DNA of 21,557 nucleotides. It comes from a bacterium (GTDB lineage: Bacteria > JAHJDO01). The first letter of the stretch is position 1. Each line of letters begins with the position of its first letter. The DNA is taken from assembly GCA_030652805.1 (NCBI GenBank), contig JAUSPT010000073.1, forward strand, positions 1 to 21,557. The letters are read 5' to 3'. Of this stretch, positions 8,427 to 16,137 are shown piece by piece. Below the pieces are notes generated by a model that made no database searches, was not told where the DNA came from, and saw only the letters and a program-made list of their open reading frames with translations. The translations under genes were made by a program, and so were the position numbers.

Positions 8427-9809
8427 ATGTTGGAGAATATAGAATCGATTCATTTTGTTGGCATCGGTGGTATAGGAATGAGCGGGATTGCCTATATCCT
8501 GCTTAAATCAGGATATCAGGTAAGTGGCTCAGATCAAAATAAATCTTCAATAACTAATAAACTCAAGATGAAAGGTGCCCGCATTTTTATCGGACACGAT
8601 GCTAAGCATATAATAGCTCAGGAGTTAGTTGTTTATTCCACGGCTATCTCAGAGTCTAATCCTGAACTTATTGAAGCTAGAAAGAGAAAAATCCCAATAA
8701 TTCACAGAGCAGAACTGCTCGCAAAAATAGCAAATAACAAAAAGAGTATATTTGTAACAGGTTGTCATGGAAAAACCACTGTAACATCAATGATTGCGCA
8801 TATGCTTATAGAAACAGGATATGACCCGACAGTAATTGTAGGAGGCGAGATTAGTTCTTTAGGGGGAAATGCTCGCTTAGGAGCAAGCCCATGGTTTGTA
8901 GCAGAGGCTGATGAAAGTGATAAGTCTTTTTTGAAACTAAATCCATATTTTGGCATTATTACAAACATTGATGAAGACCATCTGGAGCATTATGAAAATC
9001 TTGAGAATATCATAAATACGTTCCTGTATTTTGCAGAGCGCATAGATAAATCCGGCAGAATATTTTGCTGTATTGACAATAACAACGTAAAAGAATTGAT
9101 TTCCAAACTACATAAAGAAAAATTCAAAACTCCAATAACAACCTATGGAATGAGCAAGAATGCTGAGATACGGGCTGAGGGCCTGATATGCGAAGCGCTT
9201 TCAACACGTTTTGATGTATATAAAAATGCTGAATTACTTGGTTCTTTTACACTCAGCGTTCCGGGAAAACATAATGTACTCAATGCGCTTTCAGCAATTG
9301 CGCTTGGCGTGGAAATAGGATTATCCTTTGATGCAATACGGAAAGCCATGCAAGGTTTTAAAGGCGTTGACAGAAGATTCCAGATCAAGGCGAATATTGG
9401 AGATGTAATGGTTGTAAATGATTATGCTCATCATCCGACTGAAATTCAAGCTGTTTTAGAAACAGCTAAAAACTTAGGAAAAAAGCGTATTGTGGCTGTA
9501 TTTCAGCCTCATCGATATACAAGAACTGGCAAACTTTACAAACAGTTTGCTGTGTCTCTGTCAAAAGCTGATAAGGTCATATTAACCGATGTTTACAGCG
9601 CAGGAGAAGCTCCTATAAAAGGGGCCAATACAGATATAATCTTTAATGCTATGAAGAATAATGGTTACAAAAATGCCGTATATATTCCTGACAAAAGTAG
9701 AATTCTCAGTTATCTGAGCAATACTATAGAGAAAGGAGATATAATACTTTGTATGGGAGCAGGTGATATTTCTGCAGTAGCAGAGGGACTTGCCGATAAA
9801 TTAATATGA
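8427..9809 (+). CDS. murC: UDP-N-acetylmuramate--L-alanine ligase
   Basis: A 460-residue Mur ligase that adds L-alanine to UDP-MurNAc, the first peptide step of peptidoglycan synthesis in the cytoplasm. It shows the MurC-type N-terminal nucleotide fold GIGGIGMSG (12-20), the ATP loop GCHGKTT (112-118), EADESDKSF, and NDYAHHPTEI followed by FQPHRYTRT, all typical of MurC rather than MurD/E/F. Length is normal. It starts 2 bp after the RNase gene and its stop overlaps murB by 4 bp (ATGA). Confidence 0.97.
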   Translation: MLENIESIHFVGIGGIGMSGIAYILLKSGYQVSGSDQNKSSITNKLKMKGARIFIGHDAKHIIAQELVVYSTAISESNPELIEARKRKIPIIHRAELLAKIANNKKSIFVTGCHGKTTVTSMIAHMLIETGYDPTVIVGGEISSLGGNARLGASPWFVAEADESDKSFLKLNPYFGIITNIDEDHLEHYENLENIINTFLYFAERIDKSGRIFCCIDNNNVKELISKLHKEKFKTPITTYGMSKNAEIRAEGLICEALSTRFDVYKNAELLGSFTLSVPGKHNVLNALSAIALGVEIGLSFDAIRKAMQGFKGVDRRFQIKANIGDVMVVNDYAHHPTEIQAVLETAKNLGKKRIVAVFQPHRYTRTGKLYKQFAVSLSKADKVILTDVYSAGEAPIKGANTDIIFNAMKNNGYKNAVYIPDKSRILSYLSNTIEKGDIILCMGAGDISAVAEGLADKLI

Positions 9810-10747
9810 ATAAAAAATTGACTAAGGAGCTCTGTAATTTGATAAAAGGAGAGATCAGGTTTAATGAACTTTTATCCAAGCACACCTCTTTTAGAATTGG
9901 TGGACATGCGGATGTGTGGATATATCCAAAAGATATTTCAGATATCAAAAACACTCTCATGTTCTGCAATAGTTATAATATTCCTGTTACAATCCTTGGT
10001 GGAGGAACAAATGTTTTAATCAGCGATAAAGGAATAAGAGGCGTTGTGTTGAATTTGGAACATGGATTATGTGATATCAAAATAAAAGGAGAACGTATTA
10101 CTTGTGGGACTGGCGCCTTGCTCTCAAAGCTTCTAAAACAGTCTGCACGAAAAGAACTTACAGGGCTTGAATTTACTGCAGGAATTCCAGGGACTGTTGG
10201 CGGCGCAGTGAGTATGAATGCGGGAACAAAAAAAAATCAAAAATCAAAAATCAAAAATCAAAATTTAGAATATATGGGAATTGGGGATTTGGTTGAATCA
10301 GTAAAAGTAATTGACATGAATGGAAATATATCTGAACTTGGAAAAAATGACCTGAGTTTTGGGTATCGTAAATCTAATCTATATGAATACATAATAGTTG
10401 AAGCAGAGTTAAAACTAAAAAGAGGAAAAGAAAAAGAAATCAATGACCGCATATCCAGACTTTTGGAGCACAAAAAGTCCACACAGGTTCTTGACATACC
10501 AAGCGCAGGGTGTATATTTAAAAATCCGGATATCCATTCTTCCGGCAGGTTAATTGATAAAGCCGGTTTAAAAGGGCTTGTTATCGGAGATGCGCAGATT
10601 TCGGAGAAACATGCTAACTTTATTGTCAATAACGGCAATGCAAAAGCTCAGGATGTTTTAGAACTTATTAAAAAAATAAAATTAACAGTTTTTGAAAAAA
10701 CTGGTGTAAAATTAGAAGAAGAAATTAAAGTAATAGGTATGCAATAA
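9806..10747 (+). CDS. murB: UDP-N-acetylenolpyruvoylglucosamine reductase
   Basis: A 313-residue FAD enzyme that reduces UDP-GlcNAc-enolpyruvate to UDP-MurNAc. Family signatures are present: HTSFRIGG, LGGGTNVL, GIPGTVGGAVSMNAG, the type I GYRKSNL and SAGCIFKNP with the catalytic region, and a C-terminal substrate-binding domain. Between MNAG and the IGDLVESVKVID strand, an extra Lys/Asn/Gln-rich loop (about residues 140-153) is encoded by a heptanucleotide repeat that is not part of the usual family sequence. The reading frame stays open through it. murC and murB share an ATGA overlap. Confidence 0.96.
   Translation: MNKKLTKELCNLIKGEIRFNELLSKHTSFRIGGHADVWIYPKDISDIKNTLMFCNSYNIPVTILGGGTNVLISDKGIRGVVLNLEHGLCDIKIKGERITCGTGALLSKLLKQSARKELTGLEFTAGIPGTVGGAVSMNAGTKKNQKSKIKNQNLEYMGIGDLVESVKVIDMNGNISELGKNDLSFGYRKSNLYEYIIVEAELKLKRGKEKEINDRISRLLEHKKSTQVLDIPSAGCIFKNPDIHSSGRLIDKAGLKGLVIGDAQISEKHANFIVNNGNAKAQDVLELIKKIKLTVFEKTGVKLEEEIKVIGMQ
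10228..10264 (+). repeat. A9 run plus TCAAAAA heptanucleotide tandem repeat inside murB
   Basis: Nine A residues (10228-10236) are followed by four TC-starting 7-base units at 10237, 10244, 10251 and 10258; the last unit ends in T. Three units equal 21 bases, so the present number keeps the frame, but gain or loss of one unit would shift it. Confidence 0.95.
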
Positions 10748-10749
10748 TT

Positions 10750-12102
10750 ATGAAAAAAATAGAGCATCAGAAAAATGAATTTAAAGAAAGTTGGCATGAT
10801 AGCAATCTAAAAACTATATGTGCTTTTGCTAATACTGAGGGCGGAAATTTATATATCGGGATTAAGGATAATGGAGACATAAAGAAACTTAAGAATCTCA
10901 AAAAACTTATGGAAGATATTCCTAATAAAACAAGAGACATTCTTGGCATTACTCCAAAAATAAAGCTGGAGCAGAAAAAAGAGAATAAAATCATAAAAAT
11001 TGAGATTGACTATTCCTCTGCCCCAATTTCTTATCATGGGAGTTTTTATGTTAGAAGCGGAAGCACAACAACCGAATTAAAAGGGCATGAACTATCAGAT
11101 TTTTTAATAGCTAAATCAGGACAGGCATGGGATTCTTTTATAGAAGAAAAGAGTAGTATTGTCGATATTGATCTCCATACGATAGAAAAATTTAAAAAGC
11201 TCTCATTAAAAAGAGTTCCTTTTATAGCAGACGAAAAAGATCCTGAAGTTATTTTGGAAAAATTAAATCTGATTGAAAAAGGGAAATTAAAAAGAGCGGC
11301 GATTCTTCTTTTTGGCAATAATCCTAAGAAATTTTACACAACTGCCTATATTAAAATGGGCAAATTTATAACAGACACAGATGTTATAAGTACAGACGAA
11401 ATTGTAGGAAATCTTTTTCAGCAGATAGAGAAAACAATAGAACTTTTAAGGACAAAATACTTGATTTCCAATATAACCTATGAAGGAATATACAGAAAAG
11501 ATACCTTAGAATATCCTGAAGACGCTTTACGTGAGGCAGTGATCAATACAGTTGTCCACCGCAATTATATTGGGGCACATACTCAGCTAAAAGTATATCC
11601 CGACAGATTAAATTTATGGAATATAGGAAAATTGCCAAAGGATATACAAATAGAAGATTTAAAAAAGCCGCATTCATCTCGTCCAAGAAATGAATTAATG
11701 GCAGATATATTCTTTAAAGCAGGTTTAATAGAGGCTTGGGGAAGAGGAACTATAAAAATAATAGATAATTGCAAAAGAGCAGGATTGCCTGAACCTGAAT
11801 TCATGGAAGAGTTTGGAGGTTTTTCAATAACATTTTCCAAGACCAAAGCAATAAAAAAATTTACTGCAACTACCCAGAAAACTACCCAGAAAACTACCCA
11901 GAAAACTACCCAGAAAATATTAGAGTTAATTAAGAAAAACTCGCATATTACAAGAAAAGAAATGGCCAAAGCTATTGGCATCAGTGAAGACGGAATTAAG
12001 TTTAATCTCAATAAACTAAAGAAAAAGGGATTATTAAAAAGAGTAGGTTCGGATAAAGGTGGATACTGGAAAGCAATAGATATTGGAAGGATTGGAAGAT
12101 AA
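10750..12102 (+). CDS. Schlafen-AlbA_2 / HATPase_c_4 putative transcriptional regulator (COG2865 type)
   Basis: A 450-residue protein. An AlbA_2 (Schlafen-like) domain spans about 5-120 (NEFKES, then AFANTEGGNLYIGIKDNG, FYVRSGSTTTEL). A GHKL ATPase-like domain lies at about 250-345, with an N-box region EAVINTVVHRNY near 263, and LIEAWGRGTIKI near 326. A (TTQK)4 linker at 374-389 leads to a C-terminal winged helix (about 390-440). The family is widespread among mobile and accessory DNA and is usually called a putative transcriptional regulator or RecG-like; its function is poorly known. It starts 2 bp after the murB stop, without a strong ribosome binding site, and interrupts the usual murB-ddl order. 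Confidence 0.85.
   Translation: MKKIEHQKNEFKESWHDSNLKTICAFANTEGGNLYIGIKDNGDIKKLKNLKKLMEDIPNKTRDILGITPKIKLEQKKENKIIKIEIDYSSAPISYHGSFYVRSGSTTTELKGHELSDFLIAKSGQAWDSFIEEKSSIVDIDLHTIEKFKKLSLKRVPFIADEKDPEVILEKLNLIEKGKLKRAAILLFGNNPKKFYTTAYIKMGKFITDTDVISTDEIVGNLFQQIEKTIELLRTKYLISNITYEGIYRKDTLEYPEDALREAVINTVVHRNYIGAHTQLKVYPDRLNLWNIGKLPKDIQIEDLKKPHSSRPRNELMADIFFKAGLIEAWGRGTIKIIDNCKRAGLPEPEFMEEFGGFSITFSKTKAIKKFTATTQKTTQKTTQKTTQKILELIKKNSHITRKEMAKAIGISEDGIKFNLNKLKKKGLLKRVGSDKGGYWKAIDIGRIGR
11869..11916 (+). repeat. 12-bp tandem repeat encoding (TTQK)4
   Basis: Four perfect copies of ACTACCCAGAAA. The unit is a multiple of three, so copy changes alter only the length of the linker between the ATPase-like domain and the winged helix. 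The perfect DNA identity between units suggests recent expansion or ongoing slippage. Confidence 0.97.
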
Positions 12103-12130
12103 AAATTAAAATATTGAAAGAATGATGAAA

Positions 12131-12397
12131 TTATTTGAGAATAAAAGTTTCATCGGATGGATCAAAATCATCATAAGGAAAATGAATTTGGATTTTACCA
12201 TTTTTATAAATACTATAAGCAGGATGTTTATCGGTAGCATAAACATATTTTGTCCCAGTAATACGATTAATTCGAATGTATTCGCCTTCTTTTCTTTCAA
12301 AACGGAATAAAGGATTAAAAATGAGCCAAATTAAAGAAAGTAATATTATGCAGATAACCACTTTATGTCTTTTTAACCATTTCATAAATTTACCCAT
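12131..12397 (-). CDS. Small single-pass membrane protein, antisense to the operon
   Basis: An 88-residue protein starting MGKFMKWLKRHK, with a basic N-terminus, a hydrophobic helix (about 13-32: VVICIILLSLIWLIF) and a polar tail containing EYIRINRITGTKYVYAT and an acidic C-terminus. This composition looks like a true protein: N-in, with the tail outside the membrane. The frame can be extended to 12433 (100 aa), but a promoter-like sequence overlaps that extension, and ATG 12385 (84 aa) is another option. I recognise no family. It lies between the AlbA_2 regulator and the metalloprotease, on the opposite strand to every neighbour from 5207 to 21557. Confidence 0.6.
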   Translation of the reverse strand: MGKFMKWLKRHKVVICIILLSLIWLIFNPLFRFERKEGEYIRINRITGTKYVYATDKHPAYSIYKNGKIQIHFPYDDFDPSDETFILK

Positions 12398-12403
12398 ACG
12401 CAA

Positions 12404-12434
12404 ACAATACCATAACCAGAAAAGACCTGTCAAA
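12404..12434 (-). promoter_or_regulatory. Putative promoter of the small antisense gene
   Basis: On the minus strand, a perfect TTGACA (12434-12429) is followed after 19 bp by TATTGT (12409-12404), preceded by a TGG extended -10. The spacer is longer than ideal. Transcription would begin near 12397, at the chosen ATG. The -35 box overlaps the ATG of the divergent metalloprotease gene. Confidence 0.4.
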
Positions 12435-12871
12435 TGAGTTATTATAAAATTGATAAAGACTTATTTGATAAAATCACAGAGCACATCAATGAAAAACTTG
12501 ACGTCTCAATTGATTTTTTAGAATGTCTTAAGTTGGGTAATGCAAAATATTTTCCTCCTGACAAGGATGATGAAACAGGAATAATTGTTGTAGCTTGCAG
12601 AGAAAATAACAATAGGAATAGGAATTTTGATAACGAATTGGCATTATTGCTGCATGAAGTTGGGCATTTCCTCCAGTATAAAGAAAAAGATGACAAAACT
12701 GACTTGGAGAAAGAGGAAAATGCATGGGAAAGAGGATGGAAATATATGTTGAAAATTAAGAGAGAAAAAGAGATGCATATAGATATTGGTTTGTTTAAAA
12801 ATAAATATGAAGAAGTAAAGAAATTTTGTTTAGAGTCTTATAAAAAGAAATATTCAACACATGAAAAATAG
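12434..12871 (+). CDS. Small zinc-metallopeptidase-like protein (HExxH)
   Basis: A 145-residue protein with a zincin helix ELALLLHEVGHFLQY: His74, Glu75 and His78 are the expected zinc ligands and base. A downstream acidic helix EENAWERGWKYM (about 94-105) could supply the third ligand (Glu95), as in ImmA/IrrE-type peptidases. There is no signal peptide, so it is probably cytoplasmic. ImmA-like proteins cleave repressors and often accompany mobile elements or toxin systems, but the family here is inferred from the motif only. It overlaps ddl by 11 bp and so is probably co-transcribed with it. No clear ribosome binding site is seen. Confidence 0.7.
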   Translation: MSYYKIDKDLFDKITEHINEKLDVSIDFLECLKLGNAKYFPPDKDDETGIIVVACRENNNRNRNFDNELALLLHEVGHFLQYKEKDDKTDLEKEENAWERGWKYMLKIKREKEMHIDIGLFKNKYEEVKKFCLESYKKKYSTHEK

Positions 12872-13772
12872 GCGTATTGCTGTTTTGATGGGAGGGCCTT
12901 CTTCTGAGAGAGAAATATCTCTAAAAAGCGGGAATTGTGTACTAAAGGCTCTTAAAGAGGCTAATCTGCATGTTACTGCTTTTGATGTTAATAGAGAGTT
13001 GCCTGACAGGCTGATAAAAGAGAAAATAGATCTGGTATTCATTGCTCTTCACGGAAAACCCGGAGAGGATGGAACAATTCAGGGAATGCTCGATATATTA
13101 AACATTCCATATACAGGATCCGGAGTTATTGCAAGTGCACTCTCTATGAATAAAATAGCTTCCAAGCGTTTGTTTCAGACTGCTGGAATTCCGACTCCAG
13201 AGTTCAGAGTAATGAGCAAAGGCAAATGTCATATTAATCCTTTGGAGAACTTTCCTATAGTTGTTAAGCCATCTAGCGAGGGCTCAACAATCGGAATATC
13301 TATCGTAAGAAAAGAAGATGAATTCGAGAAAGCTCTGAAAACTGCTTTCCATTATGATGATAATATAATATGCGAAAAGTATATAGGCGGAAAAGAAATA
13401 ACAGTTGGTATATTAGAGGAGAAAGCCTTGCCGGTAATTGAAATTATTCCAAAATTCGGATTTTACGACTTTAATGCAAAATATAAGAAAAAATCCACGG
13501 ATTTCGTTGTGCCTGCAGAGCTGAAAAAAGAGAAAAGCGCCAGGATAAAGCAAATAGCTCTCAAGGCGCATAAGATACTTGGATGCTACGGGATGTCAAG
13601 AGTGGATATAAAACTTGACTGCAAACTAAATCCCTATGTTTTAGAGATTAATACAATCCCAGGTCTTACAGAAACAAGTCTTCTGCCAAAAGCCGCACAG
13701 GCGGCTGGAATAAGTTTCATAGAACTCTGTCTGAGATTACTGGATCTGGCAATCAAGAAACATGAAAAGTAG
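12861..13772 (+). CDS. ddl: D-alanine--D-alanine ligase
   Basis: A 303-residue ATP-grasp enzyme that joins two D-alanines for the peptidoglycan stem peptide. It shows GGPSSEREISLKSG (11-24), ALHGKPGEDGTIQG, VVKPSSEGSTIGI, MSRVDIKLD and EINTIPGLTETSL with the metal-binding Glu and Asn. Length matches the DdlB type found in division/cell-wall clusters. It overlaps the metalloprotease gene before it and ftsQ after it, each by 11 bp. Confidence 0.96.
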   Translation: MKNRRIAVLMGGPSSEREISLKSGNCVLKALKEANLHVTAFDVNRELPDRLIKEKIDLVFIALHGKPGEDGTIQGMLDILNIPYTGSGVIASALSMNKIASKRLFQTAGIPTPEFRVMSKGKCHINPLENFPIVVKPSSEGSTIGISIVRKEDEFEKALKTAFHYDDNIICEKYIGGKEITVGILEEKALPVIEIIPKFGFYDFNAKYKKKSTDFVVPAELKKEKSARIKQIALKAHKILGCYGMSRVDIKLDCKLNPYVLEINTIPGLTETSLLPKAAQAAGISFIELCLRLLDLAIKKHEK

Positions 13773-14619
13773 AAAAACAAAACTTCGCAAGAATGTTAAA
13801 ATAGCGCCTAGAATCTCTGCTGCGCCTCGTTCACATAAGAAGGTGATTAAAAAGAGAGCGTTACAGATAAGTAAAATAATAACTCTCTTTCTAATCATAT
13901 ATGCCACTTTCTTCATAGTATTAAAATTTAAAAAATTCATTATTCATTCAAATTACTTTTGTATTAATAATGTTATTGTAAATAACGATAAATTTCTTGA
14001 TAATGTAGTTATTTTAAAGGAAATTAATAGCATAAAAGGTAAGAATATTTTTACTCTTGATATCAACACGTTGAGATCACACTGTGAGGCACTAGCAGAT
14101 GTAAAGACGGTTGTTATTGAACGCTCGTTTCCAAATACAATTTTAGTAGATATAACAGAAAGAATTCCTATTGGACAAATATCATATAGTCGCAATATAT
14201 ATGGGATAGATGAAGATGGAGTAATTATTAGGCTTAATGAATCAAGAGGGTTGCCGGAAATAATAGGATTGAAAATAAACAATGTATATTCAGGAGAAAA
14301 TATTACATCTAATCCCGAAGTGTCTGAATTAATAAAAAAGATTATTACAATTATAAAAACTTATAATATGGGAAGACTTGCTGAATTTGGCAGTTTAAGG
14401 AATATAAATGTTAAAGAATCTAAAAATCTAATTCTTGACTTTATATGTCAAGATAATGAAATAAAAATCAAAATAGGCAAAACTAACTTTGAAGAAAAAC
14501 TCGCAATATTAGAGGATCTTCTAAGTAGACTTGGACAAACTCAAATGGAAAAACTTCTCTACATAGATCTGCGTTTTGGAGCGGATTTAAATGCTATTCC
14601 TGTAAAATACAGAAAGTAA
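13762..14619 (+). CDS. ftsQ: Cell division protein FtsQ
   Basis: A 285-residue bitopic membrane protein. It has a basic cytoplasmic tail of about 35 residues, one membrane helix (about 37-55), a POTRA domain (about 67-135: NNVIVNND, then VIERSFPNTILVDITERIP) and an FtsQ/DivIB C-terminal domain. FtsQ scaffolds the divisome between FtsA/FtsZ on the inside and FtsL/FtsB in the periplasm. Sequence conservation is low, as usual for the family, but its position between ddl and ftsA supports the call. The gap to ftsA is 4 bp. Confidence 0.92.
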   Translation: MKSRKTKLRKNVKIAPRISAAPRSHKKVIKKRALQISKIITLFLIIYATFFIVLKFKKFIIHSNYFCINNVIVNNDKFLDNVVILKEINSIKGKNIFTLDINTLRSHCEALADVKTVVIERSFPNTILVDITERIPIGQISYSRNIYGIDEDGVIIRLNESRGLPEIIGLKINNVYSGENITSNPEVSELIKKIITIIKTYNMGRLAEFGSLRNINVKESKNLILDFICQDNEIKIKIGKTNFEEKLAILEDLLSRLGQTQMEKLLYIDLRFGADLNAIPVKYRK

Positions 14620-14623
14620 ACTC

Positions 14624-15838
14624 ATGCGAACTCGAAAAGACATTGTAACAGCACTGGATATAGGAACCTCTAAAATATGCGCCATGGTTGGCAAATTGGA
14701 TAAAGAGAATAGTATAGAAATTATAGGAATAGGAACTGTTCCTACTAGAGGCCTGAAAAAAGGACTTATTGTTAATATTGATATTGTGACCGATGATATC
14801 AAGGAAGCTCTTAGAGAGGCAGAAAAGACATCGGAATTAGAAATTCCATCTGTATTCATTGGAATCGGAGGCGGACATATTAAAACAGTTAACAGTAAAG
14901 GAAGTGTTCCAGTTAGAAGAGAAGATAGAGAGATAACAATCGAAGATACTCGGAACGTGATAGAAACAGCTAGAGCAATTGCTTTGCCGGAAGGGAGGGA
15001 GATTATTCAAGTTCTGCCTCAAGACTTCATTATAGATGGACAGGCAGAGATTAAGGATCCAATCGGCATGAACGGTGTAAAACTTGAAATAATGACCCAT
15101 ATTGTTACTGGAATGGTAACACATACACAGAATTTCATAAAAAGTGTTAATCAGGCTGGGTTTAAGATAGAAGATATTGTATTTAATCTATTAGCCTCTT
15201 CTGAATCAGTACTATCGCAGAGTGAAAAAGAGCTTGGCGTTTTATTGATTGAAATGGGAGCTGGCACAACGAATTTTGTTATTTTTGAAAAAGATAGCTT
15301 GAAGTACTCTCAGGTGCTAGCAATAGGCGGTAATCATATAACAAATGACATAGCTATAGGTCTTCATATTTCTACACAGGAAGCGGAGAAAATAAAGAAA
15401 AAATATGGCGTTGGATTAGATATGGAAACCAATACTAATAATCAGGAGAATTCTGATCATTTCTCCATATATCAGCTTTCAGAGATTGTTCAACCAAGGA
15501 TTGCAGAAACTGTCCGGATCGTAAAGGAAGAGATAGAAAGAGCGGACTTCGTAAATATAATTGCCTCTGGAGTAGTTCTCACAGGTGGCAGTTCTTTACT
15601 TAAAGGAATGTCCTCAACCGTAAGAGATATATTTAATCTGCCAACAAGAATAGGTACGCCAAACCTTGCATACCAGCTTGGAGACATACCTGATAAACCA
15701 AGCTATTCAACGTGTATTGGTTTATTACAATATGGCTCTGACTTCAGGAAATTTGGAGGAACATCAAAATTTGAAAATAAAAATCTTATGGGTAGAATGA
15801 CAGGAAGTGTCAAGAAGATATTTGGAGATTTTTTTTGA
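14624..15838 (+). CDS. ftsA: Cell division protein FtsA
   Basis: A 404-residue actin-fold ATPase that tethers FtsZ filaments to the membrane. It shows VTALDIGTSKICAMVG at the N-terminus, the FtsA-specific 1C domain, LIEMGAGTTNFVIF (phosphate 2), VLTGGSSLLKG (adenosine motif), and a C-terminal amphipathic helix MGRMTGSVKKIFGDFF that should insert in the membrane. Length is normal. It is the last recognisable gene of the division cluster; ftsZ does not follow it in this window. Confidence 0.95.
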   Translation: MRTRKDIVTALDIGTSKICAMVGKLDKENSIEIIGIGTVPTRGLKKGLIVNIDIVTDDIKEALREAEKTSELEIPSVFIGIGGGHIKTVNSKGSVPVRREDREITIEDTRNVIETARAIALPEGREIIQVLPQDFIIDGQAEIKDPIGMNGVKLEIMTHIVTGMVTHTQNFIKSVNQAGFKIEDIVFNLLASSESVLSQSEKELGVLLIEMGAGTTNFVIFEKDSLKYSQVLAIGGNHITNDIAIGLHISTQEAEKIKKKYGVGLDMETNTNNQENSDHFSIYQLSEIVQPRIAETVRIVKEEIERADFVNIIASGVVLTGGSSLLKGMSSTVRDIFNLPTRIGTPNLAYQLGDIPDKPSYSTCIGLLQYGSDFRKFGGTSKFENKNLMGRMTGSVKKIFGDFF

Positions 15839-16056
15839 GAGAATTAATATAAAAGTGGATGTTCAATGATTAATGTTATATTTCATGTCGCTAATACCAA
15901 AGTTGCCTGCAAGGCTAAAAAAGAAAGAGGCTGTTGAAAACGAAACATAAATTAAATAAAATAATGACAAAATTGACTGACTTAGAAGATTTTATTTTAC
16001 CCCGACCCGCTTTTGCCTTTCGGGACAATTTAGGAAGACAACCCACATTTCACACA

Positions 16057-16099
16057 TTTGCAAGTCGCACGAGCCATTCTGCAAATCAAAACTTGCAAA
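16057..16099. repeat. 9-bp perfect inverted repeat with 25-base loop
   Basis: TTTGCAAGT (16057-16065) pairs perfectly with ACTTGCAAA (16091-16099). Outer ACAC and GTGT can extend the stem across a small internal loop. It lies just upstream of the helicase gene and could be an RNA leader structure, an operator or a recombination end. Confidence 0.7.
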
Positions 16100-16109
16100 A
16101 AAGTGTAAT

Positions 16110-16125
16110 TTTTGCCAACGCAAAA
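16110..16125 (+). promoter_or_regulatory. Hairpin abutting the helicase ribosome binding site
   Basis: TTTTGC and GCAAAA form a 6-bp stem with a CAAC loop, ending one base before the AGGA (16127-16130) that serves the helicase gene start at 16138. It may modulate translation start; a real effect is inferred only. Confidence 0.4.
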
Positions 16126-16137
16126 TAGGATATGGTT

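Larger units (their letters stand above)
15839..16137. other. About 300 bp with no convincing gene between ftsA and the helicase gene
   Basis: The left part holds a 23-codon open frame (ATG 15866 to TGA 15937, starting MINVIFHVANTK) behind a weak GGA, which could be a remnant or chance. The right part (about 15985-16130) changes character: a patch rich in C with CCCGA/TCGGG arms (16001-16005 and 16020-16024), then inverted repeats listed separately. The 64-codon frame across 15934-16128 has no ribosome binding site and unlikely composition. No clear promoter or terminator is seen. Confidence 0.6.

Noticed and set aside
10228-10300. Possible frameshift pseudogene in murB at the heptamer repeat
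   Set aside because: The frame continues cleanly into IGDLVESVKVID and on to the conserved C-terminal motifs, so the gene is intact with a longer loop.
10228-11916. CRISPR array
   Set aside because: The only regular direct repeats are 7-bp and 12-bp contiguous tandem units inside coding sequence; there are no spacers.
12122-12310. A plus-strand frame opposite the small membrane protein
   Set aside because: No ribosome binding site and a composition explained by the complementary strand; the minus-strand frame has a far better protein signature.
16057-16125. Possible integron attC site before the helicase gene
   Set aside because: The inverted repeats and GCCAACG looked suggestive, but I could not match the RYYYAAC and GTTRRRY end boxes, and no integrase gene is in the window.
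15934-16128. A 64-codon plus-strand frame between ftsA and the helicase gene
   Set aside because: It starts with TTG, has no ribosome binding site, shows no domain-like composition and runs through several inverted repeats; it looks like non-coding DNA that happens to be open.
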